From: Fictibacillus aquaticus
GTDB taxonomy: Bacteria > Bacillota > Bacilli > Bacillales > Fictibacillaceae
Assembly: GCF_002245695.1 (NCBI RefSeq)
Contig: NZ_NOII01000003.1
Span: 248,001 to 312,000 of the forward strand
Direction of reading: 5' to 3'
Length of the DNA stretch: 64,000 nucleotides
Shown: positions 25,450-33,191 of the stretch, in pieces
Layout of the letters: each line of letters opens with the position of its first letter
How positions within the stretch are numbered: position 1 is the first letter of the stretch
Program-made: the position numbers and the translations under genes
Notes under the pieces: model-generated
Told to the model about the DNA's origin: nothing
Seen by the model: only the letters and a program-made list of their open reading frames with translations
Databases searched by the model: none

Positions 25450-26253
25450 TTGCTTCATTATAAAACCTACAAACATGAGACAGTGGAAGACTGGGTCGTT
25501 TTTGTCCATGGGGCGGGCGGCAGTTCTTCTATCTGGTACAAACAAATTCGCGAATTTAAGCAGCATTTTAATATTCTATTGCTTGATCTGAGAGGTCATG
25601 GGAAATCGAAGTCTGACCGGTTTCTTTTAAAAAAATATTCATTTCATGAAGTGAGCCAAGATGTGCTCGAGGTGATGGATCACCTGCGCATCCAGAAGGC
25701 GCATTTTGTCGGCATCTCACTAGGCACGATCGTTATTCAGACACTTGCTGAGATGAATCCGGACCGTGTCGCGTCCATGACCCTTGGCGGTGCAGTGACG
25801 AAGCTGAATTTCAGGTCGCAGCTGCTGATCACACTCGGCAACATGTGCAAATCGTTCATTCCTTACATGTGGCTGTATAAGCTTTTTGCGTGGGTTATCA
25901 TGCCGCGCAGCCGCCATGTGGAATCGCGCTCTCTTTTTATAAAAGAAGCAAAAAAGCTTTGTCAGAATGAATTCAAACGCTGGTTCAAGCTGACATTGAA
26001 AATTAATCCGTTCCTGCGCGGTCTGATCGACAGGGAAATCTCGATTCCGACGCTTTATATCATGGGGGAAGAGGATTACATGTTCCTTCCGCCGATACAG
26101 GCGTTCATCGACAAGAAAAAGCATTCGAAGCTGATCACATTCCGCGACTGCGGTCATGTGTGCAATGTCGACCAGCCTGATCAGTTTAACGAAACGAGCA
26201 TTGGTTTTATAAAAAAACATCTTTCAACTGCGGCTAAGCCTGCTGCGGTATAA
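25450..26253 (+). CDS. Alpha/beta hydrolase
   Basis: 267 residues, TTG start eight bases after GGAGG. The oxyanion strand is VVFVHGAGGSSSIWY, with LLLDLRGHGKS. The nucleophile elbow is HFVGISLGTIVIQTLA (Ser in G-I-S-L-G, about residue 99). The acid is in YIMGEEDYMF and the histidine in FRDCGHVCNVDQPDQF. All three catalytic residues are in place. Substrate unknown. Terminated by a perfect 13-bp hairpin and convergent with the FAD oxidase gene. Confidence 0.88.
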   Translation: MLHYKTYKHETVEDWVVFVHGAGGSSSIWYKQIREFKQHFNILLLDLRGHGKSKSDRFLLKKYSFHEVSQDVLEVMDHLRIQKAHFVGISLGTIVIQTLAEMNPDRVASMTLGGAVTKLNFRSQLLITLGNMCKSFIPYMWLYKLFAWVIMPRSRHVESRSLFIKEAKKLCQNEFKRWFKLTLKINPFLRGLIDREISIPTLYIMGEEDYMFLPPIQAFIDKKKHSKLITFRDCGHVCNVDQPDQFNETSIGFIKKHLSTAAKPAAV

Positions 26254-26257
26254 AGGG

Positions 26258-26294
26258 AAACGCTGACTGAATTTATCAGTCAGCGTTTTTTTAT
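26258..26294. terminator. Intrinsic terminator
   Basis: AAACGCTGACTGA/TCAGTCAGCGTTT perfect stem followed by a T-run; placed between convergent genes. Confidence 0.88.
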
Positions 26295-26297
26295 TTC

Positions 26298-27518
26298 TTA
26301 TTGCAATACAGGAACTCGGGCAAGTGAGAACAGCTTTTGAGCCGGATGGCTGCCATGAGTGAGAAGTTCTTTGATCATTTCAGCTCCAATCATGCTGTAG
26401 ACAGTGCGGTTTCCGCCGAATCCGAGGCAATAATACTCGCCTTCGTTGTTCGGATGTTCGCCTATATACGGCAAGCCGTCATGCGAATCACCCAATGTAG
26501 TTTCCCAGGCATGAGCTAGAACGGGCTTCACGTCTGGAAATAACTCATTTATTTTTGCTAAAAGACGATCAGCTTTTTGCTGGAGCATTAGGGCATCGAA
26601 TGGTTCATCCGGAGAATTTTCGTCCATCCCGCCGGCAATAATCCGGCTGTCAGCAGTTGTTCGCATATAGAGGTACGGGCGGTTCGTTTCCCAGATCATA
26701 CACTTATCGTTCCATCCTTTAATAGCGGGAAGGGGTTCGGTGATGACGGCGTAGGAACGGTGCAGGCTCGCACCGAATTGCTGAGCGAGGAAATCGTTGT
26801 CGTAGCCGGTTGCAAACAATAAATGCTTTGCGCGTATGATGGCACGCCCTGTATCAATGATAAAATAATCGCTTCCTTTTGATTTGTGAAGCAGCGGCGT
26901 TTCTTCATAAACTCTGGCACCGTGATTAACGGCGCAATTCACGATTTCCTGTACAAAGCGGAAAGGGTTCATATCGGCATCGCCTTCCGTTAAAAGAGCT
27001 GCCGGCTTATGAAAGGGCACATAGTTTGAAATGTTTTTTTCCTTGATAAAGTGAACAGGAAAACCGTAATGGTGCAGCGCTTCGTACTCTTTGGCAATCT
27101 TTACAGCATCCTCATCGCTGCTTGCAAAATATAAGCTGTTGCGGATCCGGTAGTCATTACCCATGTTAAGATCGAGTGCAAGACTCCCGAGTTTCTTTAC
27201 AGCATCCTGGCACATTTCATAAAAATAAACCGCCGCATCCGTCCCGATATCGCGCATCAGTTCATGCAGCATTCTATCGCTCGAAAACTTTACCATGCCG
27301 TTATTAGCAGGAATATTTCCCTGCGCTATTTTCTGGCGGTCAATCATCACAACATCTAAGTCTGTATCTTTTGATAACGTATAAGCACATAATGCCCCCG
27401 TCATGCCTCCGCCGACAACCAGCACATCGCACGATTCATTTTCGGTCAAAGCAGGATATGATGGTTCTTCATTATATGTGGACGGCCAGTAAAAGCCGTT
27501 ATTATTGTTCTCCTTCAT
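26298..27518 (-). CDS. FAD-dependent oxidoreductase (DAO family)
   Basis: 406 residues. The FAD-binding motif is DVLVVGGGMTGALCAYTLS at residues 29-47, with VMIDRQ as the following acidic strand. ARAIIRAKHLLFATGYDN is the GG-like ATG motif, and the C-terminal GDSHDGLPYIGEHPN...LGFGGNRTVYSMIGAEMI is typical of the DadA/GlpD/OrdL group. There is no Rieske domain, unlike some Bacillus homologues. Likely an amine or amino-acid oxidase or dehydrogenase, substrate unknown. Confidence 0.87.
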   Translation of the reverse strand: MKENNNNGFYWPSTYNEEPSYPALTENESCDVLVVGGGMTGALCAYTLSKDTDLDVVMIDRQKIAQGNIPANNGMVKFSSDRMLHELMRDIGTDAAVYFYEMCQDAVKKLGSLALDLNMGNDYRIRNSLYFASSDEDAVKIAKEYEALHHYGFPVHFIKEKNISNYVPFHKPAALLTEGDADMNPFRFVQEIVNCAVNHGARVYEETPLLHKSKGSDYFIIDTGRAIIRAKHLLFATGYDNDFLAQQFGASLHRSYAVITEPLPAIKGWNDKCMIWETNRPYLYMRTTADSRIIAGGMDENSPDEPFDALMLQQKADRLLAKINELFPDVKPVLAHAWETTLGDSHDGLPYIGEHPNNEGEYYCLGFGGNRTVYSMIGAEMIKELLTHGSHPAQKLFSLARVPVLQ

Positions 27519-27594
27519 GTTTTTCGCCTCCTGATGATTACAGTACCCGCGTCAAGGCAGTTGAAAACAGCAGGAATCCCGGCAATGTGCGGAA

Positions 27595-27640
27595 TGCGAA
27601 AAAAAAAAAGAAAAGCCGGCTCCAATGATGGAGGCCAGCT
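27595..27640 (-). terminator. Terminator after the YflT-like gene
   Basis: AGCTGGCCTCC pairs with GGAGCCGGCT (one G-U, one bulge), then a long T-tract on the minus strand. Confidence 0.75.
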
Positions 27641-27651
27641 TCTGCTTTATT

Positions 27652-27993
27652 TTATAAGCTTAAACTTGGATCTTTAACGATTAGGAGCATAGCCCCGGTA
27701 TCGAGCTTGCGTTCATATTCTTGCGCTTCTGTCTGAGTAAGACCAATTTCTTCCAGTTTATTCCGGAGCTCATCGCCGCGTTTGCTGAACACATTCGCGA
27801 TGGCGGTTCCTAAGCCTTCTTCCTTCATCCCGATCGTGTTCGTGTCCGATACATCCGCGAGCTGTTTTGTTTCATCTTTTTCGTGGGTCAAGACGTATAG
27901 ATCACTATCACTGACGCCTCTGTTCTTGTAGTCGTGCGCTGCCTGAATCAGTTCCTGCTCGCTAAAAAACTCATGAATCGTTGGACGTGCCAT
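27652..27993 (-). CDS. General stress protein (YflT/DUF1269-like domain)
   Basis: 113 residues. The sequence HEFFSEQELIQAAHDYKNRGVSDSDLYVLTHEKDETKQLAD is the opening of the heat-induced stress protein YflT domain (PF11181). The C-terminus (LDTGAMLLIVKDPS) ends the small alpha-beta fold. Homologues in Bacillus belong to the sigma-B regulon. I did not find a convincing sigma-B promoter within 100 bases upstream. Confidence 0.8.
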   Translation of the reverse strand: MARPTIHEFFSEQELIQAAHDYKNRGVSDSDLYVLTHEKDETKQLADVSDTNTIGMKEEGLGTAIANVFSKRGDELRNKLEEIGLTQTEAQEYERKLDTGAMLLIVKDPSLSL

Positions 27994-28101
27994 TTAACAT
28001 CTCTCCCTTTATACGAAGTTGGTATTACAATTCACGCTATGAAGGGAGATGAAACATAAAACGGCTTATTGAGATAAAAGTGATAAAAATGTACTACAGA
28101 T

Positions 28102-28662
28102 TTAGCGGTTATCTTCCTTTATCACATCGAGCTTGCCAGTTTCAGGATCGATCACGAGTCCGTGAACGAGAATGCCTTCTGGCAGCAGCGGATGATTCTT
28201 TACCATTTCCACACTGTTGCTGACAGCTTCTTCTACAGAACTGAACCCTTTCAGCCAATTATTTAAATCCAGTCCAGAATATTTCAGCGTATTAAGCTTG
28301 TCCTCAGGAACACCGCGATCTGTCATTTTTTCGATCATTTTTTCTGAGTTCAGTCCGCTCATCCCGCAATCATAGTGGCCGATAATGCATACTTCCTCTG
28401 CTTTCAGCTCATAAATTGCAACGAGGATGCTTCGCACAATAGAGCCGAACGGATGTGAGATAACGGCTCCTGCAGTCTTGATAACCTTCACATCGCCGTT
28501 CTTAATATCCATAGCTGCCGGCAGAAGTTCTGTCAGGCGGGTGTCCATACATGACACGATGACAAGTTTTTTTTCTGGAAACTTTGTGGTCTCGTATGGA
28601 ACATATTCCTTGTTTTCTACAAATCGTTTGTTATGCTGCAATATTTCCGTAAGAATGGACAT
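28102..28662 (-). CDS. Beta-class carbonic anhydrase (YtiB-like)
   Basis: 186 residues from the ATG at 28662, behind AAGGAGG. It interconverts CO2 and bicarbonate in the cytoplasm. The zinc ligands are in VSCMDTRL (Cys and Asp) and IIGHYDCGM (His and Cys), the canonical C-x-D-x-R ... H-x-x-C arrangement. Length and the divergent C-terminus (GILVHGLVIDPETGKLDVI) match the YtiB-like group. Monocistronic. Confidence 0.92.
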   Translation of the reverse strand: MSILTEILQHNKRFVENKEYVPYETTKFPEKKLVIVSCMDTRLTELLPAAMDIKNGDVKVIKTAGAVISHPFGSIVRSILVAIYELKAEEVCIIGHYDCGMSGLNSEKMIEKMTDRGVPEDKLNTLKYSGLDLNNWLKGFSSVEEAVSNSVEMVKNHPLLPEGILVHGLVIDPETGKLDVIKEDNR

Positions 28663-28683
28663 GATTTCCTCCTTAAATTTCAC

Positions 28684-29039
28684 ACGTTATACTCTAAATT
28701 CTATCAAAAACAGCGCAATTAAAAAAAGAATTACTTCCTCTCATCATATTAGCCTGTAAATCGCTAAAAAATAAGGGGATTTAAGACCTCTTTTTATGAC
28801 CTGGCCAAAAAAGCGGCCGGAATTTGTTTGGAGAAATCACCTTTTGTTGGAAAAAAGGCACTTGCCTCTGCAACATTCTGACAAACATTTATGAAAACGG
28901 TGCGTATAATCACAGTTAAGAACACATAGACTGATAGATTGAAATTTATCTCGTCAGGAAGGAAGGGGGATCGCAGGAGCTTTTATGTTCGGCCGTTTTT
29001 CAAATAGATAAAACACACTTTAAAAGGAGGAGTTAAAGA
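28684..29039. other. Intergenic region with possible leader peptide
   Basis: 356 bp. It holds a TATAAT sequence near 28906 without a good -35. From 28985 to 29011 there is an 8-codon open frame (MFGRFSNR) preceded by GCAGGAG, directly before the strong ribosome site of the next gene. Nothing else is recognisable. Confidence 0.4.
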
Positions 29040-29276
29040 ATGGAGATGTACACGTTTATCGTTTGGATCGTACTGGCTGCGGGACAGGTGGCCATGGCAG
29101 CCCTGAGATCATATGCGGTTCCTGGAATCGGACAAGCAATGCCTGAGCAGTTCGGAACATTATCGCCGGAGAATCAGAATGCAGTGCTACATAAGCGTGC
29201 GGTTTCCTTACAATTTCATAACAAGAATGATGGCAATCCAGTATTTCGTGAAGTGTGTCTCGTGGATACCTCATAA
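29040..29276 (+). CDS. Hypothetical small protein with one N-terminal TM helix
   Basis: 78 residues. A very strong AAAAGGAGG lies nine bases before the ATG. Residues 4-24 (YTFIVWIVLAAGQVAMAAL) form a hydrophobic helix; the rest is polar with no recognisable motif. Another frame (29113-29310) is also open over the 3' half, so a frameshift relative to an ancestral protein is possible. No family recognised. Confidence 0.5.
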   Translation: MEMYTFIVWIVLAAGQVAMAALRSYAVPGIGQAMPEQFGTLSPENQNAVLHKRAVSLQFHNKNDGNPVFREVCLVDTS

Positions 29277-29403
29277 AAAAACTTACCGCAACTTATTTGG
29301 AAACGAATAATGGGGTAATGGGAAGGAGATGAGGCGATAGAAAGTTGTCCGTATGTGTGGCGTTGTCTAGGGTATAAAAACAGATTGGCGCGAGGATATT
29401 CGG

Positions 29404-29431
29404 GCAGCTTATTCAGGCTGCTTTTTTTTTT
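29404..29431 (+). terminator. Intrinsic terminator
   Basis: GCAGC pairs with GCTGC and is followed by ten T. It lies 130 bases after the small gene at 29040 and just before ywdI. Confidence 0.7.
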
Positions 29432-29478
29432 GCGTGGTCATTTGTGATAAACTAAGGAAAAAACATTAGGTGATAGCC

Positions 29479-29769
29479 ATGAATATATCGATTCAGCAGT
29501 TTGCAGCAAAAATTGAGAAGCATTTGGACGAGATGAAACGCTTGGAGGAGCATTCTCCAAAGGTACGCCAGCACGCGGCGGCGATTCAGACGCTTTGCGA
29601 TTTGATGCTGGATGCGGGTGAGCAGAGCACTCCGCAAGAAACAAAAACATGGGTGCCTTCACACCCCGTACAAGCTCCGCCGCAGTTCGGAACTGTGCCG
29701 CAAGTCCAGCCGAAAAAGCTTCAAAGTGACGATGACGAAGGAAACGGCGATTCCATTTTTGATTTTTAA
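29479..29769 (+). CDS. ywdI: YwdI family protein (DUF5327)
   Basis: 96 residues from the ATG at 29479 (AGGTGAT upstream; a GTG at 29470 is an alternative). The helical N-terminal half (ISIQQFAAKIEKHLDEMKRLEE) and the acidic tail ending DDDEGNGDSIFDF match YwdI. B. subtilis ywdI is in the same gene neighbourhood (near ywdK and gerQ). Function unknown. Confidence 0.8.
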   Translation: MNISIQQFAAKIEKHLDEMKRLEEHSPKVRQHAAAIQTLCDLMLDAGEQSTPQETKTWVPSHPVQAPPQFGTVPQVQPKKLQSDDDEGNGDSIFDF

Positions 29770-29780
29770 CGATATAAAAA

Positions 29781-29812
29781 AGAGCGGGCAGAAAAATTTT
29801 CTGCACCGCTCT
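29781..29812. terminator. Bidirectional terminator between ywdI and a small minus-strand gene
   Basis: AGAGCGG/CCGCTCT with inner GCAGAAAA/TTTTCTGC; A-run before and T-run after. Confidence 0.85.
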
Positions 29813-29819
29813 TTTATAT

Positions 29820-29993
29820 TTATATTAGCTTCGAGTTACCAGCAGGCTGCTGCACTCTTTCTTCAGCGTAAACTTCCTGCTCGACCAAGGTCACCTTTAA
29901 ACTTGAAAAGTAAACAGCCGCACCCATTCCGATGAGTGTTAAGCCGATCAATCCTATTACATAATATAAACTCGTAATGAGCATGTTCTCCAT
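29820..29993 (-). CDS. 57-residue single-pass membrane protein
   Basis: An open frame of 57 codons from the ATG at 29993 with GGGGGGA seven bases upstream. Residues 4-30 (LITSLYYVIGLIGLTLIGMG and on) are a hydrophobic helix, followed by a polar tail (VEQEVYAEERVQQPAGNSK). It is preceded by its own space and followed by a terminator that also serves ywdI, so it looks like a genuine gene. Family unknown. Confidence 0.7.
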   Translation of the reverse strand: MENMLITSLYYVIGLIGLTLIGMGAAVYFSSLKVTLVEQEVYAEERVQQPAGNSKLI

Positions 29994-30194
29994 TTCAAAT
30001 CCCCCCGCATATGTAACGTAGTCAGTTAGTTCCTTTTTACCCGATTATCTTTAACTGAAACCTATATTAATAAAATTTTTTCTGGGTAATTGGTCTTGTT
30101 TTCCATATCCGCTAAAGGAACGATGGTCAAAAACGCGTTCGCATTTTATAATAAATATACGAACATACGTTCCTAAAAAGAGAGGGTGGAAAAG

Positions 30195-30404
30195 ATGAAC
30201 AGTGCGAATGATTGGCTGAACCTTTTAAGCAATGTCGGGTTTCCGATCGTCATGGCGGGCTATTTGATGCTGCAGTTTGAAAAAAGAATTCAAAGCCTTG
30301 AGGAAACCATCCGTCAGCTGCGCGAACAGCTAGACGACCAGGAAGAAATGGTAAGAAGGATCGATCAGTATTTGGCGATCATGGAGAGAACGAACAGACA
30401 TTAA
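30195..30404 (+). CDS. YvrJ-like small membrane protein
   Basis: 69 residues from the ATG at 30195 (GAGGGTGG upstream). One TM helix with the YvrJ-family signature LLSNVGFPIVMAGYLMLQFEKRI, then a coiled-coil tail (LEETIRQLREQLDDQEEM). YvrJ-family proteins are small, of unknown function, and often phage- or regulator-associated; here it is alone between ywdI and ywdK. Confidence 0.75.
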   Translation: MNSANDWLNLLSNVGFPIVMAGYLMLQFEKRIQSLEETIRQLREQLDDQEEMVRRIDQYLAIMERTNRH

Positions 30405-30574
30405 TCCTGATTTGTAATAGCGGGGTTTAGCTGGCTTTAAATGAAAGGTGCCATACAATTTTTTTATCATGGGACTTAATGTTCCGCCGACAATTGCAAG
30501 ATTTTGTGACATTTCAGTGTGTTAGTTTTGAACGACGAACCATCATGATATGATAAGAGAAAAACAGGAGTTGG

Positions 30575-30949
30575 ATGTTTGTGAAATTGTTTTTGATCTT
30601 AGGAGCAATAAATGCTGGACTAGCCGTCATTCTCGGCGCGTTCGGAGCGCACGGACTTGAAGGGAAGCTATCCGCCCGTATGCTCGACGTGTTCAAAACG
30701 GGCGTTCAGTATCATATGTATCACGCGATCGGTCTTCTCGTTATCGGGATCCTGATTGGAAAATGGCCGGGATCGACGCTGCTTACTGGTGCAGGATGGG
30801 CGATGTTCGCTGGTATCGTGCTGTTTTCCGGAAGCTTGTACGTTCTAAGCAACACAGGCATCTCTAAGCTCGGCATCATCACGCCGTTCGGCGGCCTTGC
30901 CTTCATCATCGGGTGGGTTTTAGTCGTAATGGCAGTTATTAAAGCGTAA
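30575..30949 (+). CDS. ywdK: DUF423 membrane protein YwdK
   Basis: 124 residues with four TM helices. The DUF423 signature is clear: LGAINAGLAVILGAFGAHGLEGKLS at residues 7-31, then FKTGVQYHMYHAIGLL and FSGSLYVLSNTGISKLGIITPFGGLAFIIGW. AGGAG precedes the ATG. The gene is adjacent to gerQ as in B. subtilis. Function unknown. A strong terminator follows. Confidence 0.92.
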   Translation: MFVKLFLILGAINAGLAVILGAFGAHGLEGKLSARMLDVFKTGVQYHMYHAIGLLVIGILIGKWPGSTLLTGAGWAMFAGIVLFSGSLYVLSNTGISKLGIITPFGGLAFIIGWVLVVMAVIKA

Positions 30950-30954
30950 TAAAG

Positions 30955-30983
30955 AAGGCTGATCATCGCGATCAGCCTTTTTT
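30955..30983 (+). terminator. Terminator of ywdK
   Basis: AAGGCTGAT/ATCAGCCTT perfect stem, then T6. Confidence 0.85.
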
Positions 30984-31020
30984 CGTGCGTTTTCATTGTG
31001 TGGATTCTGCTGGAATTTGA

Positions 31021-31111
31021 TTTGCGGGTCTAAATAGAAATTTACGGGTCAAAGATGCGATTTACGGGTCGAAATGCTAAATTCTCGGGTCTAAATCAGA
31101 ATTTGCGGGTC
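31021..31111 (+). repeat. TTTRCGGGTC array, five sites at 20-21 bp spacing
   Basis: Sites start at 31021 (TTTGCGGGTC), 31041 and 31061 (TTTACGGGTC), 31082 (TTCTCGGGTC) and 31102 (TTTGCGGGTC). Bases after the motif are loosely TAAAT; the rest is unconserved. It lies between the ywdK terminator and the stop of gerQ. Confidence 0.8.
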
Positions 31112-31151
31112 TCGTGTAAAAGTGCCGCACGGGCTCTGTCCGCTGTTTCTA

Positions 31152-31643
31152 TCAGCGCGGGCTGTACGAAGTCATCTGCTGCATCTGCTGTCCTTGCTGT
31201 GACTGCTGCTGTCCGCCGTTGTACGGATAGCTGTACTCGATTTCGTTATCAAACGTGATGTAGTTAACGTAAACCATGAGGAGCAGGTAGCGTTTTCCGG
31301 TCTGCGGGTCACTTAAAATTATGTGGTCGCGGCCGGCTGCTTCAATGATACCTTTGAAAATTTTAGCGTTCCACTTTTCATTGTTTTCGAACGTCATATA
31401 AACAGTCGCCACTTGGCCCTTGTTCATGCGCAGGATATTTTCGATGTATGACTGTTCAAGAGGCAGCTGGCCAGGCGAAGCGTAATCCGGCATCTGCTGC
31501 GTGTATCCTGCACCTGGCGCCTGCTGTGACTGTGCCATTTGCGGAGGAACGCCATATCCGGCCTGCTGCTGTTGCTGGCCGTTCGGCCGTACATCCCAAT
31601 AAAAACCTTGCTGATTATAATACGGATAATACCAGTAGCTCAT
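31152..31643 (-). CDS. gerQ: Spore coat protein GerQ
   Basis: 163 residues, GGGAGG before the ATG. The N-terminal ~65 residues are rich in Q, Y, P and G (MSYWYYPYYNQQGFYWDV). The conserved core is QSYIENILRMNKGQVATVY...FENNEKWNAKIFKGIIEAAGRDHIILSDP. GerQ is cross-linked in the spore coat by transglutaminase and is needed for CwlJ to localise. It starts 12 bases after cwlJ, so the two partners form an operon. Confidence 0.95.
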   Translation of the reverse strand: MSYWYYPYYNQQGFYWDVRPNGQQQQQAGYGVPPQMAQSQQAPGAGYTQQMPDYASPGQLPLEQSYIENILRMNKGQVATVYMTFENNEKWNAKIFKGIIEAAGRDHIILSDPQTGKRYLLLMVYVNYITFDNEIEYSYPYNGGQQQSQQGQQMQQMTSYSPR

Positions 31644-31655
31644 TCACAAACCTCC

Positions 31656-32087
31656 CTAGAACGTGTTAAAGACATTCGGACAATCCTTTGGTGTCGGCTG
31701 ATAAAAGCAGTGTGCCTTAAAGCTTCCGGCGCTAGGCTGGTTATACCACTTTGGCGGGCATGCACCTTTTGGATCGAAAAACCACAATGAATTCGTCGCG
31801 GGGTGAAACCTTCTGCCGTTGATGACCTGCTGAGCCAGGCGGCGCTCATTAGCGCGTGCACCTTGATAGAAGTAGCCTTTTATGGTCGCCTCGAATCCGC
31901 CAGGGCGCTGAAAAACCATCTGCCGCATGTTGGTGATTTTTTTGAAATCAAGGCAGTTGGAGCGGATTCGGTTAACGCCTGTATTGCCAACAAGCAGCAT
32001 GCCAAGATCGCCTTCACCTTCTGCTTCCGCACGAATCAGCCGGGCGAGAAGATCCACATCTTTGGATGTATAATTAATGACCGCCAT
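31656..32087 (-). CDS. cwlJ: Spore cortex-lytic enzyme CwlJ
   Basis: 143 residues. It hydrolyses cortex peptidoglycan during germination (Ca-DPA response). The hydrolase_2 (SleB-type) fold shows LLARLIRAEAEGEGDLGMLLVGNTGVNRI with the catalytic glutamate, and FHPATNSLWFFDPKGACPPKWYN. As in other CwlJ proteins there is no signal peptide or LysM domain. GGGAGGG precedes the ATG. A sigma-E-like -10 (CATACATA) lies upstream. Forms an operon with gerQ. Confidence 0.95.
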   Translation of the reverse strand: MAVINYTSKDVDLLARLIRAEAEGEGDLGMLLVGNTGVNRIRSNCLDFKKITNMRQMVFQRPGGFEATIKGYFYQGARANERRLAQQVINGRRFHPATNSLWFFDPKGACPPKWYNQPSAGSFKAHCFYQPTPKDCPNVFNTF

Positions 32088-32153
32088 ACGTTCCCTCCCA
32101 GGTGCATAGAATCATGGCTGTACAAGAACAAATAAAGACAGTCTTACCGTTAA

Positions 32154-32161
32154 TATGTATG
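32154..32161 (-). promoter_or_regulatory. Possible sigma-E -10 element of cwlJ-gerQ
   Basis: Minus strand CATACATA resembles the sigma-E -10 consensus CATACAMT, about 70 bases before the ATG. No convincing -35 is seen. Confidence 0.3.
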
Positions 32162-32205
32162 ACGAGCTTGCAGGAGGTAGACCAAAACATTGGGAGGAGA
32201 TTTTG

Positions 32206-32272
32206 GGGGTACGGTACCATTCAGCCTCATTTAGCTTAAAATCAGCATTTTGCGCGAATGGTACCGTACCCC
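32206..32272. repeat. GGGGTACGGTACC palindromic element, 17-bp arms
   Basis: Perfect 17-bp arms (GGGGTACGGTACCATTC at 32206 and its complement at 32256) around a 33-bp spacer. It lies 18 bases beyond the hemQ terminator in the direction of hemQ transcription. Confidence 0.85.
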
Positions 32273-32289
32273 AATCCCCCAAGCCACGC

Positions 32290-32324
32290 AAAAAAGCCCG
32301 GACCGCATCATCGCGGCCCGGGCT
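32290..32324 (-). terminator. Terminator of hemQ
   Basis: AGCCCGG/CCGGGCT plus inner CCGC/GCGG, then TTTTTT on the minus strand. Confidence 0.88.
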
Positions 32325-32343
32325 CACATAATTCTCTTACTAT

Positions 32344-33087
32344 TTAAACACTCAAAAACGCAGGCACTTTGTCTCTTAAAAGGATGTTGCCGACATAGAA
32401 GGATCCGAATTCGCCGTAGCGTGCGGATACTTCGTCGAAGCGCATTTCGTATACGAGTTTCTTGAACTGAAGAACGTCGTTCGCGAATAGAGTTACGCCC
32501 CATTCCCAATCGTCGAACCCGACAGAGCCGGTGATGATCTGCTTTACCTTGCCTGCATAGCTGCGGCCGATCATGCCGTGGGAGTACATCATCTTCTTGC
32601 GCTCTTCCATCGGAAGCATGTACCAGTTATCGTTGCCTTCACGGCGCTTATCCATTGGATAGAAGCAGACGTGGTTCCATTTTGGAAGCTCAGGGAACAA
32701 GCGCGCTTTGATCATCGGATCCATCTCGCCCGCTTCGTTAACTGGGTTATATGTGCTCAACTCGACTACAGATACGTAAGAATGAGCCGGAATCGTATAT
32801 TGTGCGAACATCGTTTTGTTAAACGCGTTCTCAATTTCGTTCAGCTCTTCCATTGTTGGACGGAGAAGCATCATCATGAAGTCTGCTTTTTGCCCGACAA
32901 TGCTGTAAAGGGCGTGGCTTCCTGCATTTTGTGCTTCAGTGTTTTCCCATTTTTCAAGGAATGTCATAAATTCACGGATCGCAAGCTCGCGCTGATCGCT
33001 TGTAAGCGTCTTCCACGCTGCCCAGTCCATCGTTCTAAAATCATGCAGACAATACCAGCCTTCTAAAGTAACTGCTGCTTCGCTCAT
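32344..33087 (-). CDS. hemQ: Coproheme decarboxylase HemQ
   Basis: 247 residues, TAGGAG before the ATG. It converts iron-coproporphyrin III to heme b in the Gram-positive pathway. Chlorite-dismutase-family marks: [34 protein letters not shown], and [64 protein letters not shown], which holds the proximal histidine and tyrosine region. Length equals B. subtilis YwfI. It sits next to pta as in that species, separated only by spo0M. Confidence 0.96.
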   Translation of the reverse strand: MSEAAVTLEGWYCLHDFRTMDWAAWKTLTSDQRELAIREFMTFLEKWENTEAQNAGSHALYSIVGQKADFMMMLLRPTMEELNEIENAFNKTMFAQYTIPAHSYVSVVELSTYNPVNEAGEMDPMIKARLFPELPKWNHVCFYPMDKRREGNDNWYMLPMEERKKMMYSHGMIGRSYAGKVKQIITGSVGFDDWEWGVTLFANDVLQFKKLVYEMRFDEVSARYGEFGSFYVGNILLRDKVPAFLSV

Positions 33088-33151
33088 ATTTTCACTCCTA
33101 GCATAAGTTTACGTTCCACTACAGATTTTATCATATCCACCACAGAATGAG

Positions 33152-33181
33152 AAAAAGCTGCCTCTGTAATTGAGGCAGCTT
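33152..33181 (-). terminator. Terminator of spo0M
   Basis: AAGCTGCCTC/GAGGCAGCTT perfect stem, with a T-run on the minus strand. Confidence 0.85.
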
Positions 33182-33191
33182 CATGAATGAT

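Noticed and set aside
27994-28100. Sigma-B promoter for the YflT-like gene
   Set aside because: GTTT-like -35 strings are present but no GGGTA(T/A) at 12-15 bp.
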